From: Fasciolopsis buskii | Lineage: Eukaryota > Platyhelminthes > Trematoda > Plagiorchiida > Fasciolidae | NCBI GenBank assembly: GCA_008360955.1 | Contig: LUCM01000101.1 | Location: 107,079 to 171,078 of the forward strand | Length of the DNA stretch: 64,000 nucleotides | Reading direction: 5' to 3' | In this document: positions 36,346-48,200 of the stretch, in pieces | Position numbering within the stretch: the stretch's first letter is position 1 | How the letters are laid out: each line of letters starts with the position of its first letter | Translations under genes and position numbers: made by a program | The notes under the pieces: generated by a model | Told to the model about the DNA's origin: nothing | Seen by the model: only the letters and a program-made list of their open reading frames with translations | The model's database searches: none

Positions 36346-36557
36346 TAAGTGCGATGGCCCTAGATCACTTGACGGATCAGTATAACAAATATATATGAGG
36401 ATCAACAGATGGTAGCACATGGGGTGAAAAAACCTACAGCGAAATACGATAGTACCTTATTTCTTCGGGCAGTGCCGAAAAGAACACCCAACTAGCTGGT
36501 GAAAATGAAGGATGGGTTGGTGAACTGCGGGCAGTGGTGATCGCGCCACTTTCCCTA

Positions 36558-36680
36558 TTATCATGATCACCATCGTTTAGCGATAAACAACAAAGAAAGC
36601 CCCACTGACCGCTGCCTTTTCCCCAAGGTTACGTTTCTATAAAGAGTGAAAATTCAAGGGGAATAGGGACCCACACTGTC
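36558..36680 (-). mobile_element. Solo 3' end of RTE family A
   Basis: It matches only the 3' UTR of family A: minus strand GGGGAAAAGGCAGCGGTCAG, a TTTGTTGTTTATCG run and a terminal GATGGTGATCATGATAAT tail. The same blocks in the same order end the copies at 32,030 and 63,155. No coding part remains. This fits 5'-truncated target-primed insertion. Confidence 0.75.
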
Positions 36681-38401
36681 CTCGAATAAAAACGACCAAA
36701 AGGTCATCTTGTATGACTAAATGACCACTCTATATATTGTCAATATTTAAGTGCTCCCTTCTCAACTTTGCAGTTTAATCCTTCCTACTGCAGCATGCAA
36801 CACAGAAAGACAGTGAGCAATGTTTGTTTCACCGTTTAATGGTGTGCGATGTTCATACTGATAAAGCCAGTCCTGTCCGCACTTTCCATTTTGAAGTTGA
36901 AACGCCTCCCAAACAAGGCCATGTTGCTGTTCGAGAAGTAGAAACACATTAACAACTCATATCGAACAAAAACACCCCCTGCACTACCTAAATCAAGCAA
37001 GTAAAAGCCCAAACAAAGATCACTCATTGTTTCGCATGTGGACGAAGGTACTCCTGCAATCACCTTGATTACAATGAAGTAATCGTCGCTAACGTGAACG
37101 TTTACGCAGCACAGTCAAGATGCCTAAAATATTTGGTTTGGCTATACATCAACTTGGATCTGCAACGTGGGAGGACCACCTCCAAGCTGACTGATTTTTG
37201 CCCCTCGGTATGCGATCCTTCGTGTCGACAAACACAAAACTCACATGTGGATACATGGATCCGAAGCACGGATGAGGAAACATCCCGACGAACCGCCCGA
37301 CGGGAGGAATAAACCACACGAAGACTACTTGACTAAAGCGTGCGAGGACATCACCAATGGACTGGCGAATGTTCATTGTATGGAACTTCCTCAAATTAAT
37401 ATGCATACACTGACCGCTTGGACAGATTTCACTGGATAGAATAGCGATTAAGATCTTAGGGAGCAACTCGCAGCCATGCACCAACATAATGCTACTTAAT
37501 AGTCTGGGATTGCTTGCGTAAGTGTGGATGTTCTGGAAAACGTCCAGTAGCACTGGGAGCGATTATTGTATTAAACATCTACAAGACACCCACGAAGTCA
37601 GCCCGTCAATTATGACGACCCACCCTCAGTGAAGACATCTCAGGAACCGAGCTGTTCTCAAAAACAACTTGAACCCACTAAACAACGGACACCAAAGGCC
37701 CAAGCAACACTTATGGAACATGCCTCAAAGACGGTAGTTGTGCTTAGGGTTTTTGGAACAACTGCCTTTTTAAGATAACTGAAATCTGAGAAAAAGTACC
37801 GATGTGATTTCGAAGCTGGTTAGTAGGGCCATACACACGGGGACCAAGAAAGCGCTCCCCCTTAAGGTTCAAAGTATTAACTACCAACGCTACAAAGCCA
37901 CGTATTTCAACAGCCTCTAGTGTTTCTTCCAATGGAGCCGATCAGCTCTAGACGACGACACTTCCTGACCCAAATAATGTCACTCAAGAATACATACGCC
38001 AATGGGTCGAGAGAGCACCCAAGCGTGAGATGTTTCCAGATACGTGGAAATTGCCCCCTAAGGCAAACACTTACACTGCGGAAGGCTGACATGCCGTAAT
38101 TTGAAAGCTGGAGCAGCCTGACAAAAGTACACGGCAAGAATTGGCATAAATACGACCAAGCACCACAATAAAATTGAGAACAAAAAGTTTTAGTGGGGAG
38201 TGCTTTTGGCCCTGCGTGAACATGTGTAAGGCTTCCAACGAAGGAACAAGAACTGCCCCTACGGTTGGGAACATAGCATATAGGTGCCGATCTACAAGTT
38301 AGGATTCGCCACGTGTTCTAGTCACTTAAAGATTAAGCAGGGTGCCGAAATATCTTATTTCAAACTTCAAGGTAATACAAGATTCTTCAATCTCAGCTTA
38401 C
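36681..38401. other. Upstream part of intron 2, nothing recognised
   Basis: Short ORFs on both strands (for example 37,149-37,553 minus) show no domain. No repeat structure was seen. Confidence 0.4.
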
Positions 38402-38477
38402 CTTCGCCCATAAATCCGACGGGTTCTTGTCCGCCTTCATTCTCAACATTTCTTGATGAGAGGGGTGTACAAGGACA
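38402..38477 (-). CDS. Exon 2 of uncharacterised Ser/Pro-rich protein gene
   Basis: A short exon of 76 nt, too short for routine ORF detection. The acceptor is TTTTTCTCTAG (AG at 38,479-38,478); the donor is GAAG|GTAAGC (38,401-38,396). It enters in phase 2, giving TG|T (Cys), and leaves in phase 0. It encodes residues 69-94, a hydrophilic stretch including HQEMLRMKADKNPSDLWAK. It lies 102 nt downstream of exon 1. The other two frames are unneeded; the chosen one follows from the phase of exon 1. Confidence 0.75.
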
Positions 38478-38579
38478 CTAGAGAAAAATAAATAACAAAT
38501 TAATTTGAAGATTATTTGTGATTCTCTTGTGACCTTTTAGATAAGTCGCAGAGTAATGTCACAGCAACTTTTGACTTAC

Positions 38580-38785
38580 CAATCGGTCTTCCCGCCGGTA
38601 GAGTGAGAGTTCGCTAGAGTAGGGTCATGTTTGTGTGGATAAATATCCATGGATAGGCCAATGCCTGATTCAGCTTTATCGACACTGCCACCGAATCCTC
38701 TGCTCAGTGTTCCCTCCAGAAGTTCCGCGGCTTTGAGCAACGCATCAACATTCGCAAAATCAAGCGTCCTCGTTGCAAAGGCCAT
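38580..38785 (-). CDS. Exon 1 (start codon) of uncharacterised Ser/Pro-rich protein gene
   Basis: The ATG at 38,785 (context GCCAATGGC) has an in-frame TAG two codons upstream. The exon encodes residues 1-68 plus two bases, to a consensus donor GATTG|GTAAGT (38,579-38,574). Residues 12-24 (NVDALLKAAELLE) form an amphipathic helix that resembles the Sin3-interacting (SID) helix at the N terminus of Mad/Mxd and Mnt proteins (pattern LLxAAxxLE). No bHLH-zipper, which those proteins have, was found in the other exons, so membership of that family is not supported. If the helix does bind Sin3, the protein would be a transcriptional repressor; that is inference. Confidence 0.77.
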
Positions 38786-38960
38786 TGGCTAGGTCGTTTA
38801 ACGGACGTGCAAGTGTCGGTCAGCGGGACGACAGACCTTGGCAAGCGACACATGGACCAATCAGAGAGAGATGCATGTCGTAACGTGACCCCACCTCGTC
38901 GCCATAGTGACGACCTAGAGAGAAGAAGGACGGGTGACGTGACCCGAATGACCTACAGAC
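38786..38960 (-). promoter_or_regulatory. Promoter-like region of the Ser/Pro-rich gene
   Basis: Within 160 bp upstream of the ATG lie CCAATCAG (38,857-38,864), a match to the NF-Y CCAAT box that works in either orientation. There is also TGACGTGA (38,935-38,942), one base from the CRE/ATF palindrome, plus further TGACG half sites. The stretch is GC-richer than its surroundings and no TATA box is obvious. The transcription start is not determined. Confidence 0.45.
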
Positions 38961-41829
38961 GAACGTCTAAAACAAAACTACAATGGTAACGCGGATGTAC
39001 GAGCGTCTGCATAACTACAAGTGATAAACCATGTTTTGTGGACCTTGATGGTGCGTATCAGACAGACTGAGGTACGGAGTATGTAGACAAGATTATGTTG
39101 CCATCGGCCCAATAATTGGCGCAAAGTGACAAAGGGGACTTGGAGTGTTACTCGGGGTGTAGGTTTGAGCGCCCAGTAGTGCACGGGTCCGCACTATCCT
39201 GAAACGGTCCAGGAGTGCAGGGCTAAACCAATAGCCTCCTGTTATTGTATTCTCAACGAAACTAAAGGAACAGCGAGAAAGAGACGCGGCATCCACTTTC
39301 ACCGCTGCCTCACCGATAGCGCTGCATAGTTATGTCGATGGTCGCAGGTAGAGTCCAGATAATTGCCTGATAGACAGTTGCCGGACAGTTAATACCACAG
39401 AACCCGCACAGATTGCCGCTCAACATGGTTCTGTTACTCTGGGTCACTTTCCTAGCTGCACCTTGCCCGTCCAACAAGGCTGCCGTTTGCTTTCCAGCCG
39501 TGCGAGTTCCACTAACTTACTTTTGTCAAATAAACTCAATGTTTCATCACACGGACAATCTCTCCGTCGTACCGGTGAAGCATCCCGGTAGTGGGTATTA
39601 CAATCCGACACAAGTAGTCCAAAAGGCCCAAAGCGGGAAAACAACACGAAAAAAATGCTGAAACAACGATCCATCTAAACTAATGGGCCAAGTGTGATCA
39701 CTGGGACTTGCAAATCTGTATACTGGCCAACTCCCTGTGCCACTTCACATTTGTATTCCACCGTTTGATGCTGCATAATGCACAGTGTTTTCTAGGCACT
39801 TATTTGCCATTTGTTGCGCTTTTGTGTAATCATTCTATAGTGATTTGTTCCGGCGCTTGTTGGACAGTTGGGAAGCGCAGCACATTGACGTAAGGTTCTT
39901 GTAAATACGGTGGTGTTCAATAGACGAACATAATGAGCAGGGCCCAACTGCAAAGAATTTGGCTGCGCAAATACTGTTGACATCAGAAGTCGAATGTGAT
40001 AAAGTGGATATTGCGAAAAGAAACCAAAAGGAAAGAACAGCTAAGGCAAAAAAGAACAAATGAAAAGCTAAGGATCAAAACTACTGAATCTCTTTTCAAA
40101 CGAAAATCAGAATCAGACGCACCATCCTCTGGTACGATTGGATGCTTTGGATTCGGCAATCACGAGGTGACTGTGTGACTTTTTAACTAAACCATGGTGC
40201 AGACTGGTTACAGTGAAATATTTAGTGGCGTTTATGAACGATGGTAAATCCGTATGCCTTCTTTAGTATTTGACTTTTCGCATCCTTCTCTTCCGTAGAA
40301 GCGAAATTGAAATGATTTCCCTTAATGATCTATATTCATCCAAAATAAAAACGGCCCGGTTCATGCGCCTTTTTTTGATCCCACGGTCAGCAGACCCCGA
40401 GCTTCGCGTATTCAGGATGCGATCTTTAAACCAAATCCAATTTGTTGATATTTTGCCATCCACATACACCGAACTATTGCTGGCTGGCTCACTGACAATC
40501 TTAACCATGTCGTCATCACTTTGATGCATTCCTCTTGAAATGTCTGGACCAACTGATGGAGTTTGGTCTTAAGTGTTTCAATTTCATTTCGTGACTACCT
40601 CATTGGGACCATAAGTTGTTCGTCGCAAGCAGTTAGCGCACTTGTTTAGTAGAAGGATCAAGTCTTATCCACTAAGGTTCACGAGGAGAGGGCTGTCAAC
40701 CATGGCCTTGAGACGTTGAGCGACATAGAACCAAACAATGTCCCAACTGTTCAAATCTAGTAACGCGCCGAATGATATCAAACAGATGCTTAACACGAGA
40801 AACGCCAGGGAATATGGGCCCCCAAATTGTGATTGTTTCGAGGTGACAGACGCTTAGTCCACTTGACCATCATCGATATACACGATACTTTATAATGTCC
40901 GTAGACCGGATTTCATTGTTTTTAGTCTCTCTGTCTTGGGGATGTGACCAAAGCGCACAGGGAAATGACTCTAGGCCTTCCACGTAGAGTTCGTTGTTTG
41001 CGAGCTATACTGTTTACCCTGATTCGCGATTGTCCCGCTGTCGGCTCAAATAGGAGGCTGGCGCCAGTTCATGCTTGTGTTAGAGATAACTGCTCATTAA
41101 AATTGCGCGCATGCAGTTCAATTCCTGCTTGTTCTGATTTCGCTCCAAGTGCAGGGGGTTCAAGTCTAAGAAATGTTTGCAATGCATGATGGACTGTAGT
41201 TGGTTTCTCTAAGGTGCAAGACAAAGTTCACCTCAACCATCCGATCTTGCAAGAATGTAAGCGCAAGTCAATCACACTCGGTAGTGCACCCCGTCGTCCT
41301 ATCAGACGCTGAGACACAAACAGCAAAAGCATCAAGGGAGTTGGAATAAAAATTTAGACCGCCTGCAACCGGAGGCAATCAGTGGCTTCAATAAAACTTT
41401 GACCCAAGAATATCCCCTACCGTCCCAGGCGACTCCAGGATGACAAACTTGACGCAATTCTCTCTCAGTGCCAACATCACGCTTTTCCATAATTTCATGT
41501 TATATTCCTTGCCCGAAACGATGGCCAGTATCACGGAAGATCCAAACTCACTAGACGAGTAGAGTGGGCAGTGGGCGGTGAAATTTTGTGCCACTAAAAG
41601 CGCTGTTCTTATCTATAAATACTACATACCCCGGGGGCACTTTATAAACGGTCTCTCAATGCCAACCATAAAATGTGTACGAATATGGGCTTGTAATACT
41701 CCTGCTCACTCAACTTCTAGGAGCAAGCCGTTTACCAAATTGCAAACACAAATGCGGCTAGTGGCCATATTGCCAAAACATTCCGCACTCTAACATGTCA
41801 GCTGATGCAACACAAACCGCATTGTAAAC
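38961..41829. other. Region upstream of the gene, weak ORFs only
   Basis: Three ORFs deserve mention, none with a recognised family. At 39,425-39,661 (+) 78 codons start with a hydrophobic leader (MVLLLWVTFLAAP). At 39,996-40,178 (+) a Lys/Arg-rich stretch is followed by GTGACTG, a weak donor. At 40,263-40,529 (-) 88 codons start at an ATG and are hydrophilic (MHQSDDDMVKIV). Any could be an unrelated exon or chance. Confidence 0.3.
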
Positions 41830-42250
41830 CCCAACTGGAGCACTGCCCGATATTTTTACCAAACACCCTTCAGTTATTGGTTTCGCAACAGAAGAAAGTA
41901 TAACGGGCATTCACTAAAAAAATTCTTGGTCCAAAACCAAGCCTTAGTTACAGAGAACGACGGGATCTGCTGCACATTTGCTGAGTCGCTTCCAGCTGAA
42001 CATCATATTCTAAGAATGAATTTCGCAAGCCTTCACAACTGGAAACCTCATCCGATTCGCTAACCAGTGCTCTTACCCCCGCGGGAACCGACTGTAACCC
42101 CTTGAAATACTACTCTTCAAAATGTCTTGCAGTTCAAGGTTCTTAATCTGGCTTATGGATTAGGGTACCTGACCCCGTCCGGTCCTGCCAGAGTCTGAGG
42201 CAATTCAAAAGTGCATTGTCCAAATTTCTTAAATTATCCTGATTTATCAG
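41830..42250 (+). mobile_element. CR1-like LINE C-terminal relic
   Basis: Plus-strand frames give RAFTKKILGPKPSLSYRERRDLLHI (the QRxFTKRI...SYxERLxxL block). Further on is RVPDPVRSCQSLRQFKSALSKFL, the C-terminal WNSLPxxV...SLxxFKxxL block of CR1-group polymerases. Stops lie between them. A separate GPD-type fragment (LTPGPDCFSLY, near 42,480) may belong to a second piece of the same kind. Confidence 0.6.
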
Positions 42251-45200
42251 TTCAAGTGGAATCAATATCAGTATCGTTAATTAGGAACCCAAAGATATGC
42301 CATTCGATACCGGCTTCCTTCCAGAGACATCCGACACCAACGATTTGGTCATTATAGAATCCGTACGGCAGCTCCGAAAATATATGCTATCTACCATTCT
42401 AGCTTTTCACTCACGCAACCGAATTTAGGTAGGATGGTGTCCCTATTTGTCTCCGGTTCAATAATCAACATAACCCAAACCTGACGCCAGGGCCAGACTG
42501 CTTCTCTCTTTATGCTCCTGATGCCGCACACTTACCGGTTCCGCCGTCGTGAGAGCAATCCTAAATCTACTGGATTCTCGCTCCCCCTAAGACACTGTTA
42601 GCCAGATCCAGCGCTGGAGTATTGGTTCTCTCAACCAACAATTAGGTGGACCTTCATGATTGAGCAAAACCACGGCTCTGCTGACGCCCGAATGGCCTGC
42701 GCATCCGTCGAATTCTTCACCCGTACTGACGTCTATGATCAAAGACTGCGACAGCAAAATTGACAGCGTTGAGGACATTCATGGTTGGTATATTTAAGAA
42801 CTGTTTCTACTTCCTTCACAAACTATTCTCTTCCAACGCACCTCAGTCCAGGTTTCTGCCAGCCGCATATGAATATACTCATCAGTCTTGGGAATTCCAT
42901 GCTCCCTCTATGCAAAACGTTTAATGGTATCCCACCCTCCAAGTAGCTTCGCATGGTCTTTATAGTATTCCTCCGCATTCAGCTTTGTATCGGCTCTTTG
43001 TTGTTAAATGCACTTAACTAATCCACTTTGCGCGACGTTCCGCTTGGTTTTGACTTCCATCCAATTATCATATTTCATTGGTCTTCATCTTCTCAGCCTA
43101 GCCTTCCTGTTCATTACAAAAGGCCCTTGACGTCTGGGGATCCCGGCCAGATTTCGACATACGCCATCGAGTTCCGGTGAATTTTTGCGTTGGTAATACG
43201 AAGTTTAGTTAACGCTAACACGAAATTCCTCGCAGTCCGCTGCTCACGCACAGCCCCAGGAAACCATATGCAATCTTGTAAAACTGCTTTTAATAATAAT
43301 AATAATAATGGGTATATTTCTCGAAATTCGAGAGTCATGCGCAAGGCAAGATCAAATTTACACACAGATGGCGCATTGGAAATTGCAAGACAAAATTTAG
43401 TCGTGAAGATGCAGCTTCTGTGCTCTCATGAACATAACCTGCAATAAGATGGGCTAATCACGAGTTTTTGTGCTTTGAATCAGAGCTAGATAATCCAATG
43501 CCGAAACTTTCTCAGGCTGACTATGAGTCGCGCACTGCGAGTCAGTCCATGTTTAAACGCATCAAAGGTGCGCATCCCCGGCGCATAATTTGGCTGGGAG
43601 AAATGGTGGGTGTTGTCAAGTGGCCGCAACGGCCGGGCTCATGTTTGAATGGCATACTTGTGCTTTACATATTGCTTTCCGGGTAATCCAAGGCGTCCCC
43701 ATATGTTCGCGTTTCCCTTGCACCATCCCTGCACAAATTTGGTCTTGCCTTGCTCATGCTTCTCGCAAATCGAGAAATATGCATTATTGTTTCCAATGAT
43801 ATAATGGCAGGTCTACCAAAAACGCTGTGTTGTTAACGTTTTATCATTCACAATAAATAACCAATGCATGGCGCATCGATTTTCTTATACAGGGCTTACG
43901 TCATTTGGTCATGATACACAGTATCATTATTATTATTAAATGCAAGTTTTCGTTTCAGACAGCGAATTCGTGATGTCTCAAGGATTATCTCGGAGGTACA
44001 CTGAGGATTTTTCTAGTGGGCATCCACTGAAAAAATGGAATTGGATTCTCAACACCCTTACGTTTGGGCGTCAACATAACGGGGCAGCAGTTTAGTTGGA
44101 GCCGGGCGTGGCCCTTGGAAGGTACTTACTGGCAGCCATGAAATGGGAGACTTTTAGAATTAGCTTGGCATCCCTCTTAAGAGCAGCCGTTTGGTGGTGG
44201 GTTCGGTCATGAAACCTGAAGGCACAAGAATAATAGAGCCCTTAGTACGTTGCCACATAATATACAGGAATAAGTTGGTCATTCGAAGAGAGAGGACAAG
44301 GAAGAGATAGCATTTGGATTCTATCAAAGAACGATTGTCGTCTGTGAACCTTGTGAGCTACTTGCTGTGTACATTACCCCGGAACTTTATGTCTTTAGTT
44401 GCAGCTGGAGGTGACTGAGCCATTTCCATATTATATACCACTTGGGTCTCGTCGTAAAATGGAGGCGATGCGCTCCGGCAAATTGCATTTAGATCGTAGT
44501 TGTACAGCAGATATAGACTGCTCCATGGGAGGTTGCTCTAGATAACCTCAGCACTGGGCGCTATGGTCACTTGCTTCGTTCACTGCTTGGCATTTAATTC
44601 GAGAGGGTGGTGACGCGTATGGAGAAGACCAAAGCAGTATAGGGCATTGGAGTCATCTTCCATTGCCATAGGGTGGGGAAGGATATCAGGTCGATAAAAG
44701 ATTGCTCCTTTGAGACAAGAAATGTTGGATTTATTTGCTTTTGGACACCGGTATATGCAACTTCTGTGAACAGGAAGCTCGGGTAATTGAAAGTGAAACC
44801 CGAGAAGGTCAGAAACTGAATCAATTGGGGAGTGGTGGAGGATAGAGGCTCGGACTGCCTACTTTGTTGTTTGATTTTCGGCCTTGTAGGAGTTTTATTC
44901 GGCCAAAGGAATAGAATAGGTACAGCTGTAACTTGGTAATCCTCCTATTTTAAATTTTTGAAAGGACTTCAGAGAAAAGAAGATGGAAGATTCCGTTGCA
45001 CTCCGTGCTACTCACTTCCCAGGGAATGGATTCTGCAGTTGTCAAATAGTCATCAGTTATATCATTGTTGTGGTAAAGTGGAAAACATGGTGTGCTGAAT
45101 TTTACTGGGACGCGAGGGACTGCCAAAGTTAGATTACTTGTGGATAGGAATTAGGAAAACGAAACAGGTCGGAAAAAGTTTGAGGTTTGAAATGATCTTC

Positions 45201-48200
45201 TAGAGGGTTTTGGTATTTAATGGGGTGGGATGTTGTGAGATAATGCCGGTGCCGGGGCCGATGCCACAACAAAGTTTCTAATAAGTGGGGAGATTGGAAG
45301 AACGCTGTGTGGCACCCCAGGAGGAAGCAGGTTGTTGTTGCTTGCACTTGTTTACTAAGGCGGAGGCAACAAGCCAGGTGGTGGTCGGGAGATTGGAAAA
45401 TCTGGTATAGTGGCAGCCAAAGTAAGCGGTTACAATTCTGGATGTCGAGAAATGACGAGCGCTAGTCCGAATTGGCAACTAGCAAGTAGAAAGCAACGCT
45501 CGGATTTCAGCCATCCAACAGCATCGTTCAATATGAACCTGATTGAAAAGTTTAAGTTACGGCGATTGAAACTCAACGATACAGGAAGGTCCTCTATTAT
45601 TGATACTAGTGGTTATTCATGACCGGTGAATTGAGGCAATTTTCTTGATATAGAAACTTAATGTAATTTTTGAAAGAAAATCATTGTTGATTCCGACAGT
45701 AAAGAACAGGGCCAACACATCGATGAGAATAGCAGCAGGTTTCCCTACGCACAGAACTGGGACACTGAAGTAGCCCATTACCACATGTGTGTGGGTGGTT
45801 TCGAGGTCTGCCGGTGATAGCAGGTCAAAGTGTACTATTAGCCGTCGAAGAACACCAGGACTTTAGAGTACCGTAGGTGTTCTACTAAAAAGCAATCCAA
45901 TGCCCAACTTTTGATGTCTATCACGGTGAGCAAGACAGGCCGCGGCGTTAAACGCAAAACAGTTAATGATCTTACACAGCGATGTGAGCAGCTCCGAAAA
46001 GGAGAGGCGAAACTGTATGGATGTCCTCAAATCAGATTTATTATCTCTCACATAGGTTATCGGTCCTCTGCGCCCTCAGGGGCAGGTATCTATGGATAGC
46101 ACCTATTAGAAAGTTGCCAATTTCGCCTAACTAACAAGTGCATTACTGTTGTCTCCAGGCCCATCACCTGCGGCCAATGCCCCGGGGCAACTGCGGGGAA
46201 ACTTAATGACCGATATATTGAACAGACCCAGCGCGGCCTTCTGGTAGTTGGTATTATGGTACGGTTGCTCATCCAACAGCGACGCCCAAAGTCCTATACC
46301 TCAGAAATAAATTCGAAGGCGAAAAGATATCCAGATTAAAAATGTTCGGATGAGCTTGCGTTTTCGTGCAGATACCGTCACACTCAAGTGAACCGATCTC
46401 GTGCTACTTTTCTAATTTCTGCCTACTCCGTGATTTCATCCAGGGTCCGCGGAGGAATGAATGGACTCTCACCTGATGCACTGATCGACTTGCATTATGT
46501 TTACCGTCTGACGCAGAGCACCGCAAACGATGACTGACTTTGTACGAAAAGCCTCACAGCCGGCTATATGCGTCTTCCTACTTTCAATTATTCTGATGCT
46601 CATATGTTTGTAGTCGCTGTTATGGCCTACCTGGGTCTGGGTCCCATGAGATAACTTGGCCGCGTCTGCTGGTATATATCACATCAAAGTGGAACTTATT
46701 ACTATTAACCTGTGCGCTATGCGTTTTCCCACATTTTGATGTTTCTGAATCCGACGGAACCCTTATATGGTGTGGTGAGTTCTTTTCTGTCGGGAGTCAT
46801 AAAAATGATCACCAGGGGTAAGAACGGCTTCTGCGTTCCCAGCACGTGAGAATTACACGATCACGGGCTATCCAGCCTCATACTGCTATGTAAAATTTTA
46901 TCATAATTCCTCAATGCAATCAGACCTGTCACCATAACTTAGATTGCATCCTAAGCATTCCACCCAGAGAACACAGGTAGATTATGCGCCCCAAACGTGC
47001 ACTTCCGCCAAGTTTTATCGCAGTTTCTCCAAAGTTAGCCAAATTATTGTCTTCAAAACCAAGTAGGAATAATCACATGTCTTCGCCAATTAGCGCACGC
47101 TTCAATTCAAGTTCAACAACTTCCTTCTTCTCTGGTTTGACAACCCAATCCGTCAGTTGGAACACTTCGGAATGCCAGTCTCTCTTTCTTTCTCGAGTTC
47201 AAGCCTGGCATCCGCTCGCCGCCCTGAAGTTTGATTCCTGCGTGGCTGCTGGCTCCATCAAGTGCAATAAGGGTGACCGAACAATGAACTGTTGCCCCGT
47301 ATTACCCGTCCAATTCCAATGAAATCGCATTGTTCGACGATGGTCAAGCTTGTGCGGTGGGACGTACAATAACCCTTGTAACATTTGATTATGCAATAAA
47401 GCATGCCTCCCAAAACATTCGATAAATATACCGATATATATTTCACCTTTGTTCGTGTCACTAACTTGATCTGCCGGCCCTGGCCATTTTCTCACCATTA
47501 TACGCGTTCGATCCCTAATGATCACCGCTTCATTTATTCCGATTGTAATACCCCCTTGCACATATCTTTTTTGATTCTCCATGTTCCTGACTGTTGAAAC
47601 CACCTCCTAATTGATTCCATCGACCGTGAATGCTGTCACATCAGCCTCGTTCCTCAATTCAGACGTGGAATTCCCTCTGCGTTTTCCAGTCAGTTGCCTA
47701 TCAAGTGTTGCATGTAAATCCAAACGTGGTTTTTCGTGGTCAAGTTGCGCTTTTTGCCCTAGACTTCGATTTACATATTGTGCGTTCCACGTAACTGCCC
47801 TATGAAGCACATGAACAAACTGTGACCTAACATATGTTGTCGTCGCGATTTTATGCTATATTCCTCAAATTTTCTTTGATAAACAATCGTGTTATTATTG
47901 GCCGCTGATTTCATGATTATTTTGCTATCGCCATGACCAATACGTTGCTTCTTTAGGCATAGAAAATGTGTCCGTAATTTTTGATAAGCTACTGTGGAAA
48001 CGCCATTGTGGTCTTCGCTAGTGCATGATAAAAACTGGCGTTTTTGGAACTGCTTTAGAGATGTTATGAGCTCGATGATGAAATGAATATTTTTAACAGA
48101 CTTAATCACGGCAACCTTGAGATCGAGATCGTGAGAAGAGGAAGCTATACTCCGCTGGAAACATTTTCCGCGCGCTCTTCACGAAAATGTCCTGTTTCAG

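Noticed and set aside
39413..39661. ORF with a signal-peptide-like start
   Set aside because: A short hydrophobic leader alone is common by chance; there is no mature domain, homologue or splice support. It is mentioned only in the region entry.
47199..47603. 134-codon minus-strand ORF
   Set aside because: No motif, overlapping open frames on both strands, and a biased pattern typical of non-coding sequence.
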